61,739 nucleotides of DNA from Prolixibacteraceae bacterium (GTDB lineage Bacteria > Bacteroidota > Bacteroidia > Bacteroidales > Prolixibacteraceae), in contig JAIOZY010000025.1 in the NCBI GenBank assembly GCA_021740385.1, positions 1 through 61,739 on the forward strand, given 5' to 3'. Numbering within the stretch: position 1 is the first letter of the stretch; each line of letters starts with the position of its first letter. Under the pieces are notes generated by a model that was not told where the DNA came from, ran no database searches, and was given only the letters and a program-made list of their open reading frames with translations. Of this stretch, positions 35,181 to 43,876 are shown piece by piece. The position numbers and the translations under genes were made by a program.

Positions 35181-36748
35181 GATTTGGTCCCTCCTTCTTC
35201 TTTAGGTCCGATTTTTATTTGCTTGAGAATAATTCCCACCTCGGCAATTAACAACGTGGTAAATATTACTGCGAAAAGTGCAAACGTTATCTGAACCGAA
35301 GCGGTACTGATTTGCGATACCGCCGTTGTTGTAGGCATCAGGTCCTGAATAACCCATGGTTGGCGGCCTAACTCGGCAACAACCCAACCCAGTTCGGTTG
35401 CCAGATAAGCCAGCGGAATCATAAAAATGGCAACGATCAGAAACCACTTTTTCGAATCGAGTTTATTGCGAACCACCCACCAAAGGGCCAACACAAACAT
35501 GAGCAAAAACAAGAACCCCAGCATTACCATAATGTGAAAGCTGTAAAAAACCAGGGGTATGTTCGGAATCAGAAAGTTGGTGTCGTTAATGTGGCCGTAA
35601 CCGAGGTACCGGAAGTAGTTTTGCTGAAAATCGTTGCTCGTGAGTTCATCAACCAAAGAGGCATTTAAGGCTTCATCGCCGTTCTTTTTTGCTTCTTTGT
35701 AAGCCGAAAGTTTCTCAATGGCCATTTTCCCCCGATCCATTTTTTCATGAACCGACATAATGCCTTTTTCGGGATTTCCGTTTATAAGGTCGTTTACCCC
35801 GGGCACAAAGGCATTCCAGTCGCCAAAAGCCAGGAACGATAAAAAATTGGGAATTTCAATTTTGAACAGAAAGTCCTTCATGGCATCGTTGTCTTCTTCC
35901 GAGGTTGATTTGAAGGCACCCACGGCAATCAGGTCAACGCCTTCATAGCCGTTGTACAAGCCCTCCATGGCAGCCAGTTTCATGGGCTGCACTTTGGCTA
36001 CCTGCTTAGCCGATCCGTCGCCGGTACCAATAAGGGCAAGCGACGAGACAATACCAAAAATAGCCGCTATCAGAATGCTTTTCCGGGCCATCACAACGTT
36101 ACGTTTTTTCATCAGGAACCAGGCCGAAACACCAATTACAAATACCGATGAAAGCACAAATCCCGATGTGATGGTGTGCAGAAATTTATTGATAGCTACG
36201 GGAGAAAAAAGCACTTCCCAGAAACTCGTCATCTCGTTTCGTGCTGTTTCGGGATTAAACGTTGTGCCCACGGGCGATTGCATCCAGGCATTTGCCACCA
36301 GTATCCATAAGGCCGAAAGATTGGCCCCAATGGCCACCAGCCACGATGAAAGCAGGTGGAATTTTTTGCTCACCTTATTCCACCCGAAAAACATTACGGC
36401 AATAAAGGTCGATTCAAGAAAGAAAGCCATAATGCCTTCGATGGCGAGGGGCGCACCAAAAATATCGCCCACGAACCACGAGTAATTCGACCAGTTTGTA
36501 CCAAACTCAAATTCAAGAATAAGTCCCGTGGCCACGCCAATGGCGAAGTTTATCCCGAACAGGGTCATCCAGAATTTGGTCATTTTTTTCCATTCAGGTT
36601 TACCGGTCTTAACGTAAATGGTTTCCATTATGGCTATTATAAATGTTGTTCCCAGCGTTAAGGGAACAAATAGCCAATGGTACATTGCCGTAAGCGCAAA
36701 TTGTGCACGCGACCAGTTCACCAACGATAAATCAATCGATTCAAACAT
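35177..36748 (-). CDS. cydA: Cytochrome bd ubiquinol oxidase subunit I
   Basis: 523 residues. The N-terminus SRAQFALTAMYHWLFVPLTLG carries a haem ligand (His24, equivalent to E. coli His19). WVGIFGAPLA-type FGAPLAIEGIMAFFLESTFI and LNPETAR-like TTFNPETARNEMT follow, and the quinol-binding Q-loop region is near GVNDLINGNPEKG. A C-terminal GWVVAELGRQPWVIQDLMPT motif is typical. It is the catalytic subunit carrying haems b558, b595 and d. It lies 10 bp downstream of the DUF4492 gene and overlaps cydB. Confidence 0.97.
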   Translation of the reverse strand: MFESIDLSLVNWSRAQFALTAMYHWLFVPLTLGTTFIIAIMETIYVKTGKPEWKKMTKFWMTLFGINFAIGVATGLILEFEFGTNWSNYSWFVGDIFGAPLAIEGIMAFFLESTFIAVMFFGWNKVSKKFHLLSSWLVAIGANLSALWILVANAWMQSPVGTTFNPETARNEMTSFWEVLFSPVAINKFLHTITSGFVLSSVFVIGVSAWFLMKKRNVVMARKSILIAAIFGIVSSLALIGTGDGSAKQVAKVQPMKLAAMEGLYNGYEGVDLIAVGAFKSTSEEDNDAMKDFLFKIEIPNFLSFLAFGDWNAFVPGVNDLINGNPEKGIMSVHEKMDRGKMAIEKLSAYKEAKKNGDEALNASLVDELTSNDFQQNYFRYLGYGHINDTNFLIPNIPLVFYSFHIMVMLGFLFLLMFVLALWWVVRNKLDSKKWFLIVAIFMIPLAYLATELGWVVAELGRQPWVIQDLMPTTTAVSQISTASVQITFALFAVIFTTLLIAEVGIILKQIKIGPKEEGGTKS

Positions 36749-36758
36749 AATTCACAGA

Positions 36759-36968
36759 TTAGTTGGTATTCGTTAAATTTTCGAGTACATGGTTACTACG
36801 CTCTTCATCGGATGAAAAATTTTTTTTCAAGATATCGGGAAAAAAGAAAAGCTTCAGTATAAAAAACATGATGAACAGCTTTACCAATATTATTATCCAA
36901 ACCGTTTTGCCCCAGGTCATCCGCTTAAACCCGTCGACATAAAAATCAAAAACCTTTTTTACAAACAT
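36759..36968 (-). CDS. DUF4492 small membrane protein of the cytochrome bd operon
   Basis: 69 residues from the ATG at 36968 (MFVKKVFDFYVDGFKRMTWG), one membrane helix (TVWIIILVKLFIMFFILKLFFF), then a charged tail. DUF4492 proteins with this F-x-x-Y-x-D-G-F-x-x-M-T start sit directly before cydA in many Bacteroidota; their role in oxidase assembly is unproven. An ATG at 36986 is also in frame, but a perfect TAnnTTTG box (TATTTTTG) lies between the two starts at 36975-36982, which favours the shorter form if that box is used. Confidence 0.85.
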   Translation of the reverse strand: MFVKKVFDFYVDGFKRMTWGKTVWIIILVKLFIMFFILKLFFFPDILKKNFSSDEERSNHVLENLTNTN

Positions 36969-37334
36969 AACAGGCAAAAATATCATTCATTGCATTGGAA
37001 ACGAACCAAAACCCGACCATAAAGTGTGCCGGACAAACGGGTAACAAGTTAAAAAATCTGTTTGAATTATGGATATAATGTTTTACCGAATCAGTTTTAT
37101 CTTTTTTGCTGAGCATTAAAAAACAAACTGCTTTTTTTCCGTGAAACGCTGAAAAAAGAAGCCGATTATCGGGACGAAGAAACATAGGGTTTGCATTCTT
37201 TTCGTTTGCGGGCTTAATTTGTTACAATAAAATTATAATTAAATTTCATTTTGATTACATTTACTACTTCATTTTTCCTGTATTTGTTAACAGGATTGAG
37301 TTAAATAAGAAGATAATATGTATAATCAACACCA
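36969..37334. other. Divergent intergenic region, no gene seen
   Basis: 366 bases between the bd-oxidase operon (minus) and the phosphatidyltransferase gene (plus). It should hold both promoters. I see no palindrome, regulator site or small gene that I can support. Confidence 0.6.
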
Positions 37335-38018
37335 ATGGCAAAACAAGAAAAATCAGCATTAAGAATACAAAAATCACTTTTAAGCCGTGCAGAAAAACGA
37401 TTGCTTATATGGATGGCGCAAAGGATCCCCGAATCGGTAAAACCCGATCATTTAACTGCACTCGGGCTGTTTGGTTCACTGCTTGCCGGAGCGGGTTATG
37501 TACTTTCCAATTACGGAAAAGGATTTTTATGGCTGGCTTCGTTTGGGTTTCTGTTAAATTGGTTTGGCGATAGTTTGGACGGCACCCTGGCACGCGTACG
37601 TAAAAAACAACGGCCGGTTTACGGCTTTTTTCTCGATCACAATGTCGATTCCATTACAACATTTATAATTGCTGTTGGAGCCGGAATTTCGCCCTATGTG
37701 TCACTCGATGTATCGCTGCTTGTTATGGGCGGCTATTTTATGATGTCCATATTAACCTACATCAACACCTACCTTGACGACACGTTTAAAATTACGTACA
37801 ACGGCTTTGGCCCTACCGAATTCCGAATTGCCGTTATCATTGTAAACACGCTGTTCTTCTTCCTGCCTGATACAAACCCGGTGCTGCACTTCCCCATGAT
37901 TTCAATCAGGTTGTTCGATTTCATAGCATTAATTGTGGGCATCGGGCTTTTACTGATATATTTTATCTCTTTTGTTGTCGGTTTAAAAAAATATCGAAAA
38001 ATTGATCCGCCACGCTAA
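37335..38018 (+). CDS. CDP-alcohol phosphatidyltransferase family protein
   Basis: 227 residues. The family signature D-G-x2-A-R-x9-G-x3-D-x3-D is complete in the segment from DSLDGTLARVRKK to YGFFLDHNVDSI, near residues 80-110, in a six-helix membrane protein. It should transfer a phosphatidyl (or phospho-sugar) group from a CDP-alcohol to an acceptor alcohol; the exact product cannot be read. A GtrA gene follows 36 bp downstream, suggesting a lipid or glycolipid function. Confidence 0.92.
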   Translation: MAKQEKSALRIQKSLLSRAEKRLLIWMAQRIPESVKPDHLTALGLFGSLLAGAGYVLSNYGKGFLWLASFGFLLNWFGDSLDGTLARVRKKQRPVYGFFLDHNVDSITTFIIAVGAGISPYVSLDVSLLVMGGYFMMSILTYINTYLDDTFKITYNGFGPTEFRIAVIIVNTLFFFLPDTNPVLHFPMISIRLFDFIALIVGIGLLLIYFISFVVGLKKYRKIDPPR

Positions 38019-38042
38019 TGATGCAAAAAGTGAATTATTCAT

Positions 38043-38048
38043 GGAGGA
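38043..38048 (+). promoter_or_regulatory. Strong Shine-Dalgarno before the GtrA gene
   Basis: GGAGGA six bases before the ATG at 38055. A near-consensus site is unusual in this window, where most genes have AT-rich, SD-less leaders, and it fixes the start of the GtrA gene. Confidence 0.7.
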
Positions 38049-38054
38049 CAAATA

Positions 38055-38552
38055 ATGCGCTCACGTTTTTTCAAATTTTTTGTAAGCAGATTGTTTGGGA
38101 CACTGGTTGACACGCTGGCAATATGGATGTTGTCGCGTTTCATTTTCAATTCGTATGTAGGAATATATATCATATCTCCGGTCATTTCGTTCGAAATTGC
38201 CACTTTTTTCAATTACGTTGTTTCGTACGTGTGGATTTGGCATAAACACATTTCAACCAAAAATTTACGTGATTTCTCTTTGCGTTTTATAAAATACAAT
38301 GCTTCAACATTAATTGGCTTCGCTGTAAAAATGGCCTTTCTGATCTTGTTCGAGCGGCTGTTCCGCTGGGACGTTGTTTACTGTAACCTTGCAGCCCTGT
38401 TAATATCGGGCATTGTAAATTTTTTGCTGGCCGAGTTTTATGTTTTTAAAAAGGGTGTAAAATACCCCATCGTTGATGGATATAAAATTATTGATGAAAA
38501 CCCCGAAAGTGACAAGCCTGACAAAAAAACAAAGGAAACACAAAGTTTATGA
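38055..38552 (+). CDS. GtrA family membrane protein
   Basis: 165 residues, four membrane helices. The GtrA pattern is an N-terminal FFVSRLFGTLVDTLAIWML helix, SFEIATFFNYVVSYVWIWH, then YNASTLIGFAVKMAFLIL and NLAALLISGIVNFLLAEFYV, with a short polar tail. GtrA proteins move lipid-linked sugars (typically undecaprenyl-phosphate-glucose) across the inner membrane for surface-glycan modification. Together with the neighbouring CDP-alcohol transferase it suggests glycolipid handling. The partner glycosyltransferase is not adjacent. Confidence 0.88.
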   Translation: MRSRFFKFFVSRLFGTLVDTLAIWMLSRFIFNSYVGIYIISPVISFEIATFFNYVVSYVWIWHKHISTKNLRDFSLRFIKYNASTLIGFAVKMAFLILFERLFRWDVVYCNLAALLISGIVNFLLAEFYVFKKGVKYPIVDGYKIIDENPESDKPDKKTKETQSL

Positions 38553-38660
38553 ATGAAACAGTGTAGACCATTTTCAATGGTTAAGTCAGCAAGCTGAAAA
38601 ATATATTCGAATTCATAATTCGGGCAGATGCTTCAAAATAAGTATATTTGCATTAAATGA

Positions 38661-38984
38661 ATGACTATGTTTTTTGGAGACTATCATTTACATAAAGAAG
38701 CAAAACTGCGAAAATCATTACTCTGGGAGGTTGATGGTTCCAAAATCGACTGGAAGGGAATGCGGGATATCATCGTACAAAGGGTCGTTGAAAGAGGCAG
38801 GCCGGATGACTTTTATGCCATCCTGAATAAATACTCATTACAGGATGTACGGGAATCCATTAAAAGAATACCATATTTGAACCCCAGGGATTTGTCATTT
38901 GTTTGCACAATTTTCCACATAGACAAGAATGAACTAAAATGTACCACTTCGAAACGGTTGCAAAATCAACATTGGAGCTCCTAA
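38661..38984 (+). CDS. Antitoxin-like protein (DUF6922-type), partner of AbiEii
   Basis: 107 residues, no signal or membrane segment. The composition is helix-rich: AKLRKSLLWEVDGSKIDW, then IIVQRVVERGRPDDFYAILN and VRESIKRIPYLNPRDLSFVC. This is like the short DUF6922 proteins that stand directly before AbiEii/AbiGii nucleotidyltransferases in Bacteroidota. Its 3' end overlaps the toxin gene by 46 bp. It is presumed to neutralise the toxin, as in type IV systems. The family call is from memory of this arrangement. Confidence 0.75.
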   Translation: MTMFFGDYHLHKEAKLRKSLLWEVDGSKIDWKGMRDIIVQRVVERGRPDDFYAILNKYSLQDVRESIKRIPYLNPRDLSFVCTIFHIDKNELKCTTSKRLQNQHWSS

Positions 38985-39589
38985 CAAAACTGATGGGCAA
39001 TAACCGGCTAAACAGTTTTATTCTGGTTGGGGGTACTGCTTTGGCATTAAGGCTCGGCCACCGCATTAGCATCGACATTGATTTATTTACCACTAAACCT
39101 TTTAATTCCAGCCAAATGGCCAACTTGATGCGCTTGCAATTTAATATGCAAATTGATTTTATGGCAGAAAATACACTCAAGGGTGAAATTGATGGTGTTG
39201 CTGTTGACATTCTTGCGCATCAATATCCCTGGAATGAAAGTGCTGAAGAGGTGAATGGAATTAGGTTGGCTAGACTTTCTGATATAGCAGCTATGAAGCT
39301 GAATGCCATTTCAGGAGATGGAACACGTTTAAAAGATTTTACTGACATTGCATTTTTATCGTCAAAACTTTCACTCAACGAAATGTTAGCATGCTATAAA
39401 CAAAAATACAATAGTAACCCGGTAATTCCACTGAAGGCTTTGGTTTATTTTGACGATATTGATTTTAATGTTCCTATAAATCTAACTGGCAACCAGGTGT
39501 TTAACTGGGATAAAATTGAAAAGCGATTACTCTCAATGGTCAATGAGCCGGATAAAGTTTTCGAAAACCTTTACATTCGTTGCCAATGA
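38939..39589 (+). CDS. AbiEii/AbiGii-type nucleotidyltransferase toxin
   Basis: 216 residues. Residues ~25-50 read ILVGGTALALRLGHRISIDI then DLFT, the G-G-T-A-L...R-x-S-x-D-x-D nucleotidyltransferase motif of AbiEii toxins. RLARLSDIAAMKLNAISGDG and KDFTDIAFL follow, typical of the family's helical half. Members act by adding nucleotides to tRNA or other targets, as in type IV abortive-infection systems. It overlaps the antitoxin gene. Confidence 0.88.
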   Translation: MYHFETVAKSTLELLTKLMGNNRLNSFILVGGTALALRLGHRISIDIDLFTTKPFNSSQMANLMRLQFNMQIDFMAENTLKGEIDGVAVDILAHQYPWNESAEEVNGIRLARLSDIAAMKLNAISGDGTRLKDFTDIAFLSSKLSLNEMLACYKQKYNSNPVIPLKALVYFDDIDFNVPINLTGNQVFNWDKIEKRLLSMVNEPDKVFENLYIRCQ

Positions 39590-39672
39590 CAGATTTTCGA
39601 CCAACATGTTAATCCGAGAGCTGAACTCAAAAAATTTTGGGCACAATGCAAAGATGAAAGTAGAATAAACGC

Positions 39673-39743
39673 GTGTCACCCTGAGCTTGTCGAAGGGTCT
39701 CTCCACATGAAGCCAGGGATTCCTCCTTGCGTCGGAATGACAC
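39673..39743. repeat. MITE/REP-like palindromic element
   Basis: Ends GTGTCA / TGACAC, with CCTGAGCTTGTCGAAGG near the left end and GCGTCGGAATGACAC at the right, a common Bacteroidota intergenic repeat type. It lies in the 363-bp gap between the AbiEii toxin and the LRR protein. The rest of the gap includes a GGGCATTACACCC sequence similar to the palindrome of the S74 leaders, but no gene. Confidence 0.6.
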
Positions 39744-39952
39744 TCTTTTTTAACAACTTTCATCTCCTCTTTTTACCCTTATTTTCGTGAGGATATCGGG
39801 CATTACACCCTTTTTCAACCAGCAACTTTCCCATTATCGTAAAATATGTGGAAATCACCTACTCCCAAATAGGCGTTTTCACGGATTGATGTGCCTGCCA
39901 ATATCCCCTTCCTTTGAATTCGAAAACCTTACATAAACAAAAAACAATTGTT

Positions 39953-42190
39953 ATGAAAAAATTTACTTTCCTTTTCACACTTTTTACTTTAGCTGCAATA
40001 TCCTGTCTTGCAATAAATTCAAATACAGCAAGAGCCGGACTAACAAACACGATGGCCTCTGAAAACCCAGCCAATAAAAAGGATAACCCGGATAGCATTC
40101 AGGTCGACATTACTCAATTTGCAATAGACTCCCTTGCCCTGGTTGCCCTTTACCATTCAACCAACGGGGCAAGTTGGGACGATAATACCAACTGGCTTAC
40201 CGGCCCCCTTAGTACCTGGTATGGTGTAACGGTCAGGGGCGGCAGGGTCACAAAAATATGGATGGAACGAAACAACGTAACCGGCCAGTTGCCAACCGAA
40301 ATCGGGGACCTTACCGCGCTCGACTCGTTAAACCTTGGCAATAACGATATAAACTTTACACTTCCCGTTGAACTGTGGAATTTGACGGAAATGCAGGTTC
40401 TCTACCTTTATAACAACTCATTCTCCGACACCATGCCTGCCCAGATCGGGTACTTAACAAAAATCAAAAAATTATCATTGGCCGGAAACGAACTATCGGG
40501 TGATATACCCCCGCAAATTGGTTTATTAACCGACCTCGAAAACCTGAATTTTGGAGGCAACCTGCTGTCAGGTGATATTCCGCCTGAAATTGGCAACCTC
40601 ACAAAATTGGAATACTGCTTTTTAAATGAAAACCAGTTAACAAGTATCCCCTCCGAAATTGGGAATTGCACAAACCTGGCAAATCTGTATTTACAGCGCA
40701 ACCAAATCTCAAGCCCTTTGCCACCCGAAATTGGGCAGTGCACCCATCTTGTAAACCTGGTAATGGAACAAAACCAAATATCGGGTAGCATCCCGGCCGA
40801 AATCGGGAACCTCACTTCCCTGAGTACATTTAACATACATACCAACAATTTGTCGGGCGAAATTCCTCCTGAAATTGGAAGCTGCACAAGACTATACAGC
40901 TTATCGCTTTACAATAATAACCTGAGCGGTGAAATCCCGGCTGAAATTGGAAATTTAACAGGCAGGTTAAGAAGATTACATATTCAGGAAAACCAACTTT
41001 CAGGGGAAATACCACCTGAACTCGGAAATTGCACCCTGCTTGAAAGCTTATATTTAAACAACAACCAGCTTACCGGTGAAATACCGCAATCGTTCGAAAA
41101 CCTTGATAACCTGAATTATTGCAGGTTTGACTATAACCAACTCCGTGGCGACCTGCCTTCGTCGCTTACCGAAATGGTTGAAAGAAATGCATCAAAACAA
41201 AAAGAAGAAACAAGCCAATCAGATGGTAATGAACCTAAATCATCCGGCACAAAACCAACAGGCCAACAGGTAGATGGGTTTGTTGTTGAACGCTACTTAA
41301 ATATCAACTATAACTATTTCACCTTTGCCAACATAGAAGCATCAGGGATATTGCCCGATGACCTGAGCGAAAATTTCGTTTATAATCACCAGGACACCTT
41401 GCTGGCCATCGAAATAGAAGGCTCCAACCTCACGGTAGTCGATGGCAATGCCACCAACAATACCTACCGCTGGTACAAAGACAATGTGCTGCTGACCGCC
41501 GACACCCGCACCATAGCCGCCGAAGGAGTTGGTGAATACCGGGCAAGGGTAAATAATACCGACTACCCCAATCTTACACTCTATTCCGACACGGTACTAT
41601 ACTTTGGGCCAACAATACCCGTTGACCGGCAAGTGTCGGACATGACCTATTCCGATGGCGAATCGGATTGCTTCGATGCGTACAACATCATAACCGTGGC
41701 CGGCGACGGCACCGATGTAATTCTGCAAAACGGTTCATCGGCTACCTTCATTGCCGGTTATTCCGTCCGCTTTCTGCCCGGATTCCATGCCCACAGCGGC
41801 AGCTACATGGATGCCCACATCACCGAAACGGGTATATTCTGTAATTCGGAACCACCAGGAGGGGCGCCCATCGTGGAAAACACCCTGCCCGACACGTATA
41901 AAAGTAAAAACATCGAACAGGAAAAAAGCATGGGAAGTGATTTCGGTGCCGAACCACTGGTAAAAGTCTACCCAAATCCTACCCGGGGCGAAACCCGGTT
42001 TGAACTGAAACGTTTCGAAGAACCGGTCAATGTAAGGCTGTTTAACAGCACCGGCGCACTGGTTGAAGAGGTTAAACAGGTTGGCAACTCAACCCTTACC
42101 CTCCACCTAAACCATTTGCGAAAAGGGCTCTATATTGTAAACATTGAAAACAGCAACTTCAGAAAAATCAGCAAATTAATGGTTGAATAG
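39953..42190 (+). CDS. Leucine-rich-repeat T9SS-exported surface protein
   Basis: 745 residues from the ATG at 39953 (signal MKKFTFLFTLFTLAAISCLA). After the LRR cap (ALYHSTNGASWDDNTNWL) come about 13 plant-type repeats (for example LSLYNNNLSGEIPAEIGNLT) to ~residue 400. An Ig-like stretch follows, then a DVILQNGSSATFIAGYSVRF / PGFHAHSGSYMDAHI module, and a type A sorting domain from VYPNPTRGETRFELKRF near 672 to the end. It is a predicted adhesin or ligand-binding surface protein. The central module is shared with other proteins in this window. Regulation is not readable. Confidence 0.9.
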   Translation: MKKFTFLFTLFTLAAISCLAINSNTARAGLTNTMASENPANKKDNPDSIQVDITQFAIDSLALVALYHSTNGASWDDNTNWLTGPLSTWYGVTVRGGRVTKIWMERNNVTGQLPTEIGDLTALDSLNLGNNDINFTLPVELWNLTEMQVLYLYNNSFSDTMPAQIGYLTKIKKLSLAGNELSGDIPPQIGLLTDLENLNFGGNLLSGDIPPEIGNLTKLEYCFLNENQLTSIPSEIGNCTNLANLYLQRNQISSPLPPEIGQCTHLVNLVMEQNQISGSIPAEIGNLTSLSTFNIHTNNLSGEIPPEIGSCTRLYSLSLYNNNLSGEIPAEIGNLTGRLRRLHIQENQLSGEIPPELGNCTLLESLYLNNNQLTGEIPQSFENLDNLNYCRFDYNQLRGDLPSSLTEMVERNASKQKEETSQSDGNEPKSSGTKPTGQQVDGFVVERYLNINYNYFTFANIEASGILPDDLSENFVYNHQDTLLAIEIEGSNLTVVDGNATNNTYRWYKDNVLLTADTRTIAAEGVGEYRARVNNTDYPNLTLYSDTVLYFGPTIPVDRQVSDMTYSDGESDCFDAYNIITVAGDGTDVILQNGSSATFIAGYSVRFLPGFHAHSGSYMDAHITETGIFCNSEPPGGAPIVENTLPDTYKSKNIEQEKSMGSDFGAEPLVKVYPNPTRGETRFELKRFEEPVNVRLFNSTGALVEEVKQVGNSTLTLHLNHLRKGLYIVNIENSNFRKISKLMVE

Positions 42191-42235
42191 CAACCCGGCA
42201 CAAATAAAAAACGTGAAACGGATATAACATCCCAA

Positions 42236-42374
42236 AAAAGAGGCAGTCCAAAAAGTGATAAAAGGTGTCATTTCGAATGTAATGAGAAATCTATTTGATA
42301 TAAATATCAACATCTTATAAGAGAGCGGATTTCTCCCTTATGGTCGAAATGACACTTTTTGGACAGCCTCTTTT
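42236..42374. repeat. Nested inverted-repeat element
   Basis: Outer arms AAAAGAGGCAGTCCAAAAAG and its near-perfect inverse at 42353-42374 (one mismatch seen). Inside, a second pair, TGTCATTTCGA and TCGAAATGACA, flanks a GAGAAATC/GATTTCTC pair. It lies after the LRR gene and ends in GCCTCTTTTC, so it could also stop transcription. It looks like one MITE inserted in another. Confidence 0.7.
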
Positions 42375-42462
42375 CTAATTGGTGCTGTTCAATATCCATT
42401 TTCTTTCAGCGGCCACATACGTACATTCACACGAAAAAAGTATTTTTGCATTGGGTACAAAC

Positions 42463-42486
42463 GTAAGTCGGGTTTTCTTACCCGAC
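42463..42486. repeat. GTCGGGT...ACCCGAC palindrome, single copy
   Basis: GTAAGTCGGG TTTTCTTA CCCGAC: the first of several copies of the same hairpin in 42.4-44.9 kb. It lies in the 640-bp gap before the MntA pseudogene, which also holds the two larger elements; no gene is seen there. Confidence 0.75.
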
Positions 42487-42652
42487 TATTTTATATCGCT
42501 ATGAATCATAGTCCAATCAATTGAACACCAGCAATTTGAACAAGGCAACTTTTTTAAATACAGACAAGATGATTTTTTTTTATTGTTGTCCGATAAAAAT
42601 TCTGAAACATATAAATAGACTAAAAAATTGGGGTAACATCCTGATTATCATG

Positions 42653-42780
42653 TTGGGCTAAAGCCCCTTTTTGATAAAACGATTCAGTAACCCCGGGCTT
42701 ACCGCGTGCCGCCTAAAGCTTTAGCGGTGGCGCAAGCCCGGGGCTATTGAAAACCCCTAATGACGTGGGCTTTAGCCCAA
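42653..42780. repeat. Triple-nested palindromic element
   Basis: Outer pair TTGGGCTAAAGCCC / GGGCTTTAGCCCAA; middle pair CCCCGGGCTT / AAGCCCGGGG; core CCGCC-TAAAGCTTTA-GCGG. It is a long cruciform-type structure of a family also present at 45031-45090 (GGGCTTTAGCCC and CCCCGG...CCGGGG). Confidence 0.75.
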
Positions 42781-42830
42781 TTGTTGTAATTTTTACCGGA
42801 CACTACTGATTTTTTTTATAATTTTGGGAC

Positions 42831-43263
42831 ATGAGAACCTTACAAGAAATAAAAGATACGCTAAGTAGTCATAAAAACAAGTTGTTTAACGACTATCCAA
42901 TAAAATCAATGGCAATTTTTGGCTCTTATTCAAGAAAAGAACAAAATAATACAAGCGATATTGATATTCTTGTCGAGTTTTCAGACAGAATTGGAATCAG
43001 GTTCATTGATTTGGCAGATGATCTGGAAACTATATTAGGTAGAAATGTTGATCTGGTTTCTAACCTGAACTATTCATAAATTATAAAAATATGAATAAAG
43101 TTCAGGTTAATCCCGACTTAGATGAAGTTTAACTTTTTTAAAAAAGTTTTACTGAATCTTAGTCGCTATCAGAGATAGGGATTATTCGTGAATAATCCGG
43201 GCTAAAAAAGGGATTAAAGAAAAATATTTAAAATCAATCGGTTCAGATTTAATTTATGTCTAA
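42831..43263 (+). pseudogene. mntA: MntA nucleotidyltransferase antitoxin split by an insertion
   Basis: The first piece reads 82 residues with the MNT motif GSYSRKEQNNTSDIDILVEF, then runs into a stop at 43077-43079 inside foreign sequence. Removing 43064-43205 restores one frame of exactly 96 codons ending DLVSKKGIKEKYLKSIGSDL-IYV and a stop at 43261-43263, a normal C-terminus for this family and a normal length. The interrupted copy makes a protein lacking its last ~18 residues. Its stop would overlap the HepT-like start (ATG at 43256). MntA is the AMP-transferring antitoxin of HEPN toxin HepT. Confidence 0.85.
43064..43205. mobile_element. 142-bp MITE-like insertion in mntA
   Basis: Flanked by CTAA on each side (43060-43063 and 43202-43205), a likely 4-bp target duplication. 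The ends are imperfect inverted repeats: CCTGAACTATTCATAAAT at left, CCCGGATTATTCACGAAT as the inverse of the right (13 of 18 match). Internal hairpins: CCTGAAC...GTTCAGG at 43064-43106 and GGATTATTC...GAATAATCC near the right end. It has no coding capacity, so it must be moved by a transposase from elsewhere. Confidence 0.75.
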
Positions 43264-43486
43264 ACGGGATATAATATTACTACTGGACGATATGTTCCAG
43301 TCAGCACAAAAGATCAAGCAATATACAAAAGACCTTGACTTTGATTCGGTTAAAATGATGCGAGAGATTCGTGACAAACATCATGTTATATACGAATCAA
43401 ATCCTCAATTAAGAGAAGATCGGTTAGCTGAGATTAGAATAAAGTATGCTAAAAAAATTAAAAGTCAGGAAACCGCAAATCCATAA
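43256..43486 (+). pseudogene. hepT: Truncated HepT toxin fused to another small protein
   Basis: 76 residues. The first ~30 (MSKRDIILLLDDMFQSAQKI, then KQYTKDLDFD) are the start of a HEPN-domain HepT toxin. The HEPN catalytic R-x4-6-H motif, which should come ~70 residues later, is absent. From VKMMREIRDKHHVIYESNP on, the sequence looks like the C-terminus of an unrelated short protein. The usual HepT length is ~110-115. A deletion that joined two neighbouring genes explains it. With mntA also broken, the pair is dead. Confidence 0.7.
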
Positions 43487-43491
43487 GAAAA

Positions 43492-43560
43492 TGTCGGACA
43501 GGAATGTCCAACTTACAATGTGCAGAACAAGAACAGGTAAGTCGGGTATTCTTACCCGAC
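43492..43560. repeat. 69-bp intergenic repeat unit
   Basis: TGTCGGACAGGAATGTCC palindrome, then ACTTACAATGTGCAGAACAA, GAACAG, and the GTAAGTCGGG...CCCGAC hairpin. The same order recurs at 44243-44398, so this is the fuller unit of the hairpin family. Confidence 0.8.
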
Positions 43561-43651
43561 TATTGGGAAACATACAAGAATGTTTTAAAAAGAAACGATA
43601 TTGGATGGAGATAATAGCAAGATTGGTTATTTTTGTATAAAATAATATTAA

Positions 43652-43876
43652 ATGATTGAATATAAATCAATAATAAAAAGAAATCCAGATAAGAGATTTG
43701 GAAAACCCTGTGTAAGGGATACCCGGATTACCGTTTATGATGTTCTTGGATGGCTCGCTGCTGGCATGACATTTAAAGAAATTATTTATGACTTTCCGGA
43801 GTTAACTGAAGATGATATTAAAGCATGCTTGTCTTATGCTGCTGACAGGGAACACAAATTGCAACATGCATCATGA
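43652..43876 (+). CDS. DUF433 antitoxin (VapB45-like)
   Basis: 74 residues, the usual length. A DUF433 start, IIKRNPDKRFGKPCVRDTRI, is followed by the helix-turn-helix-type TVYDVLGWLAAGMTFKEIIY and DFPELTEDDIKACLSYAADR. Such proteins bind DNA and neutralise a PIN-like partner. The gene overlaps the DUF5615 toxin gene by 4 bp (ATGA). The pair looks intact, unlike the neighbouring MntA/HepT genes. Confidence 0.92.
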   Translation: MIEYKSIIKRNPDKRFGKPCVRDTRITVYDVLGWLAAGMTFKEIIYDFPELTEDDIKACLSYAADREHKLQHAS

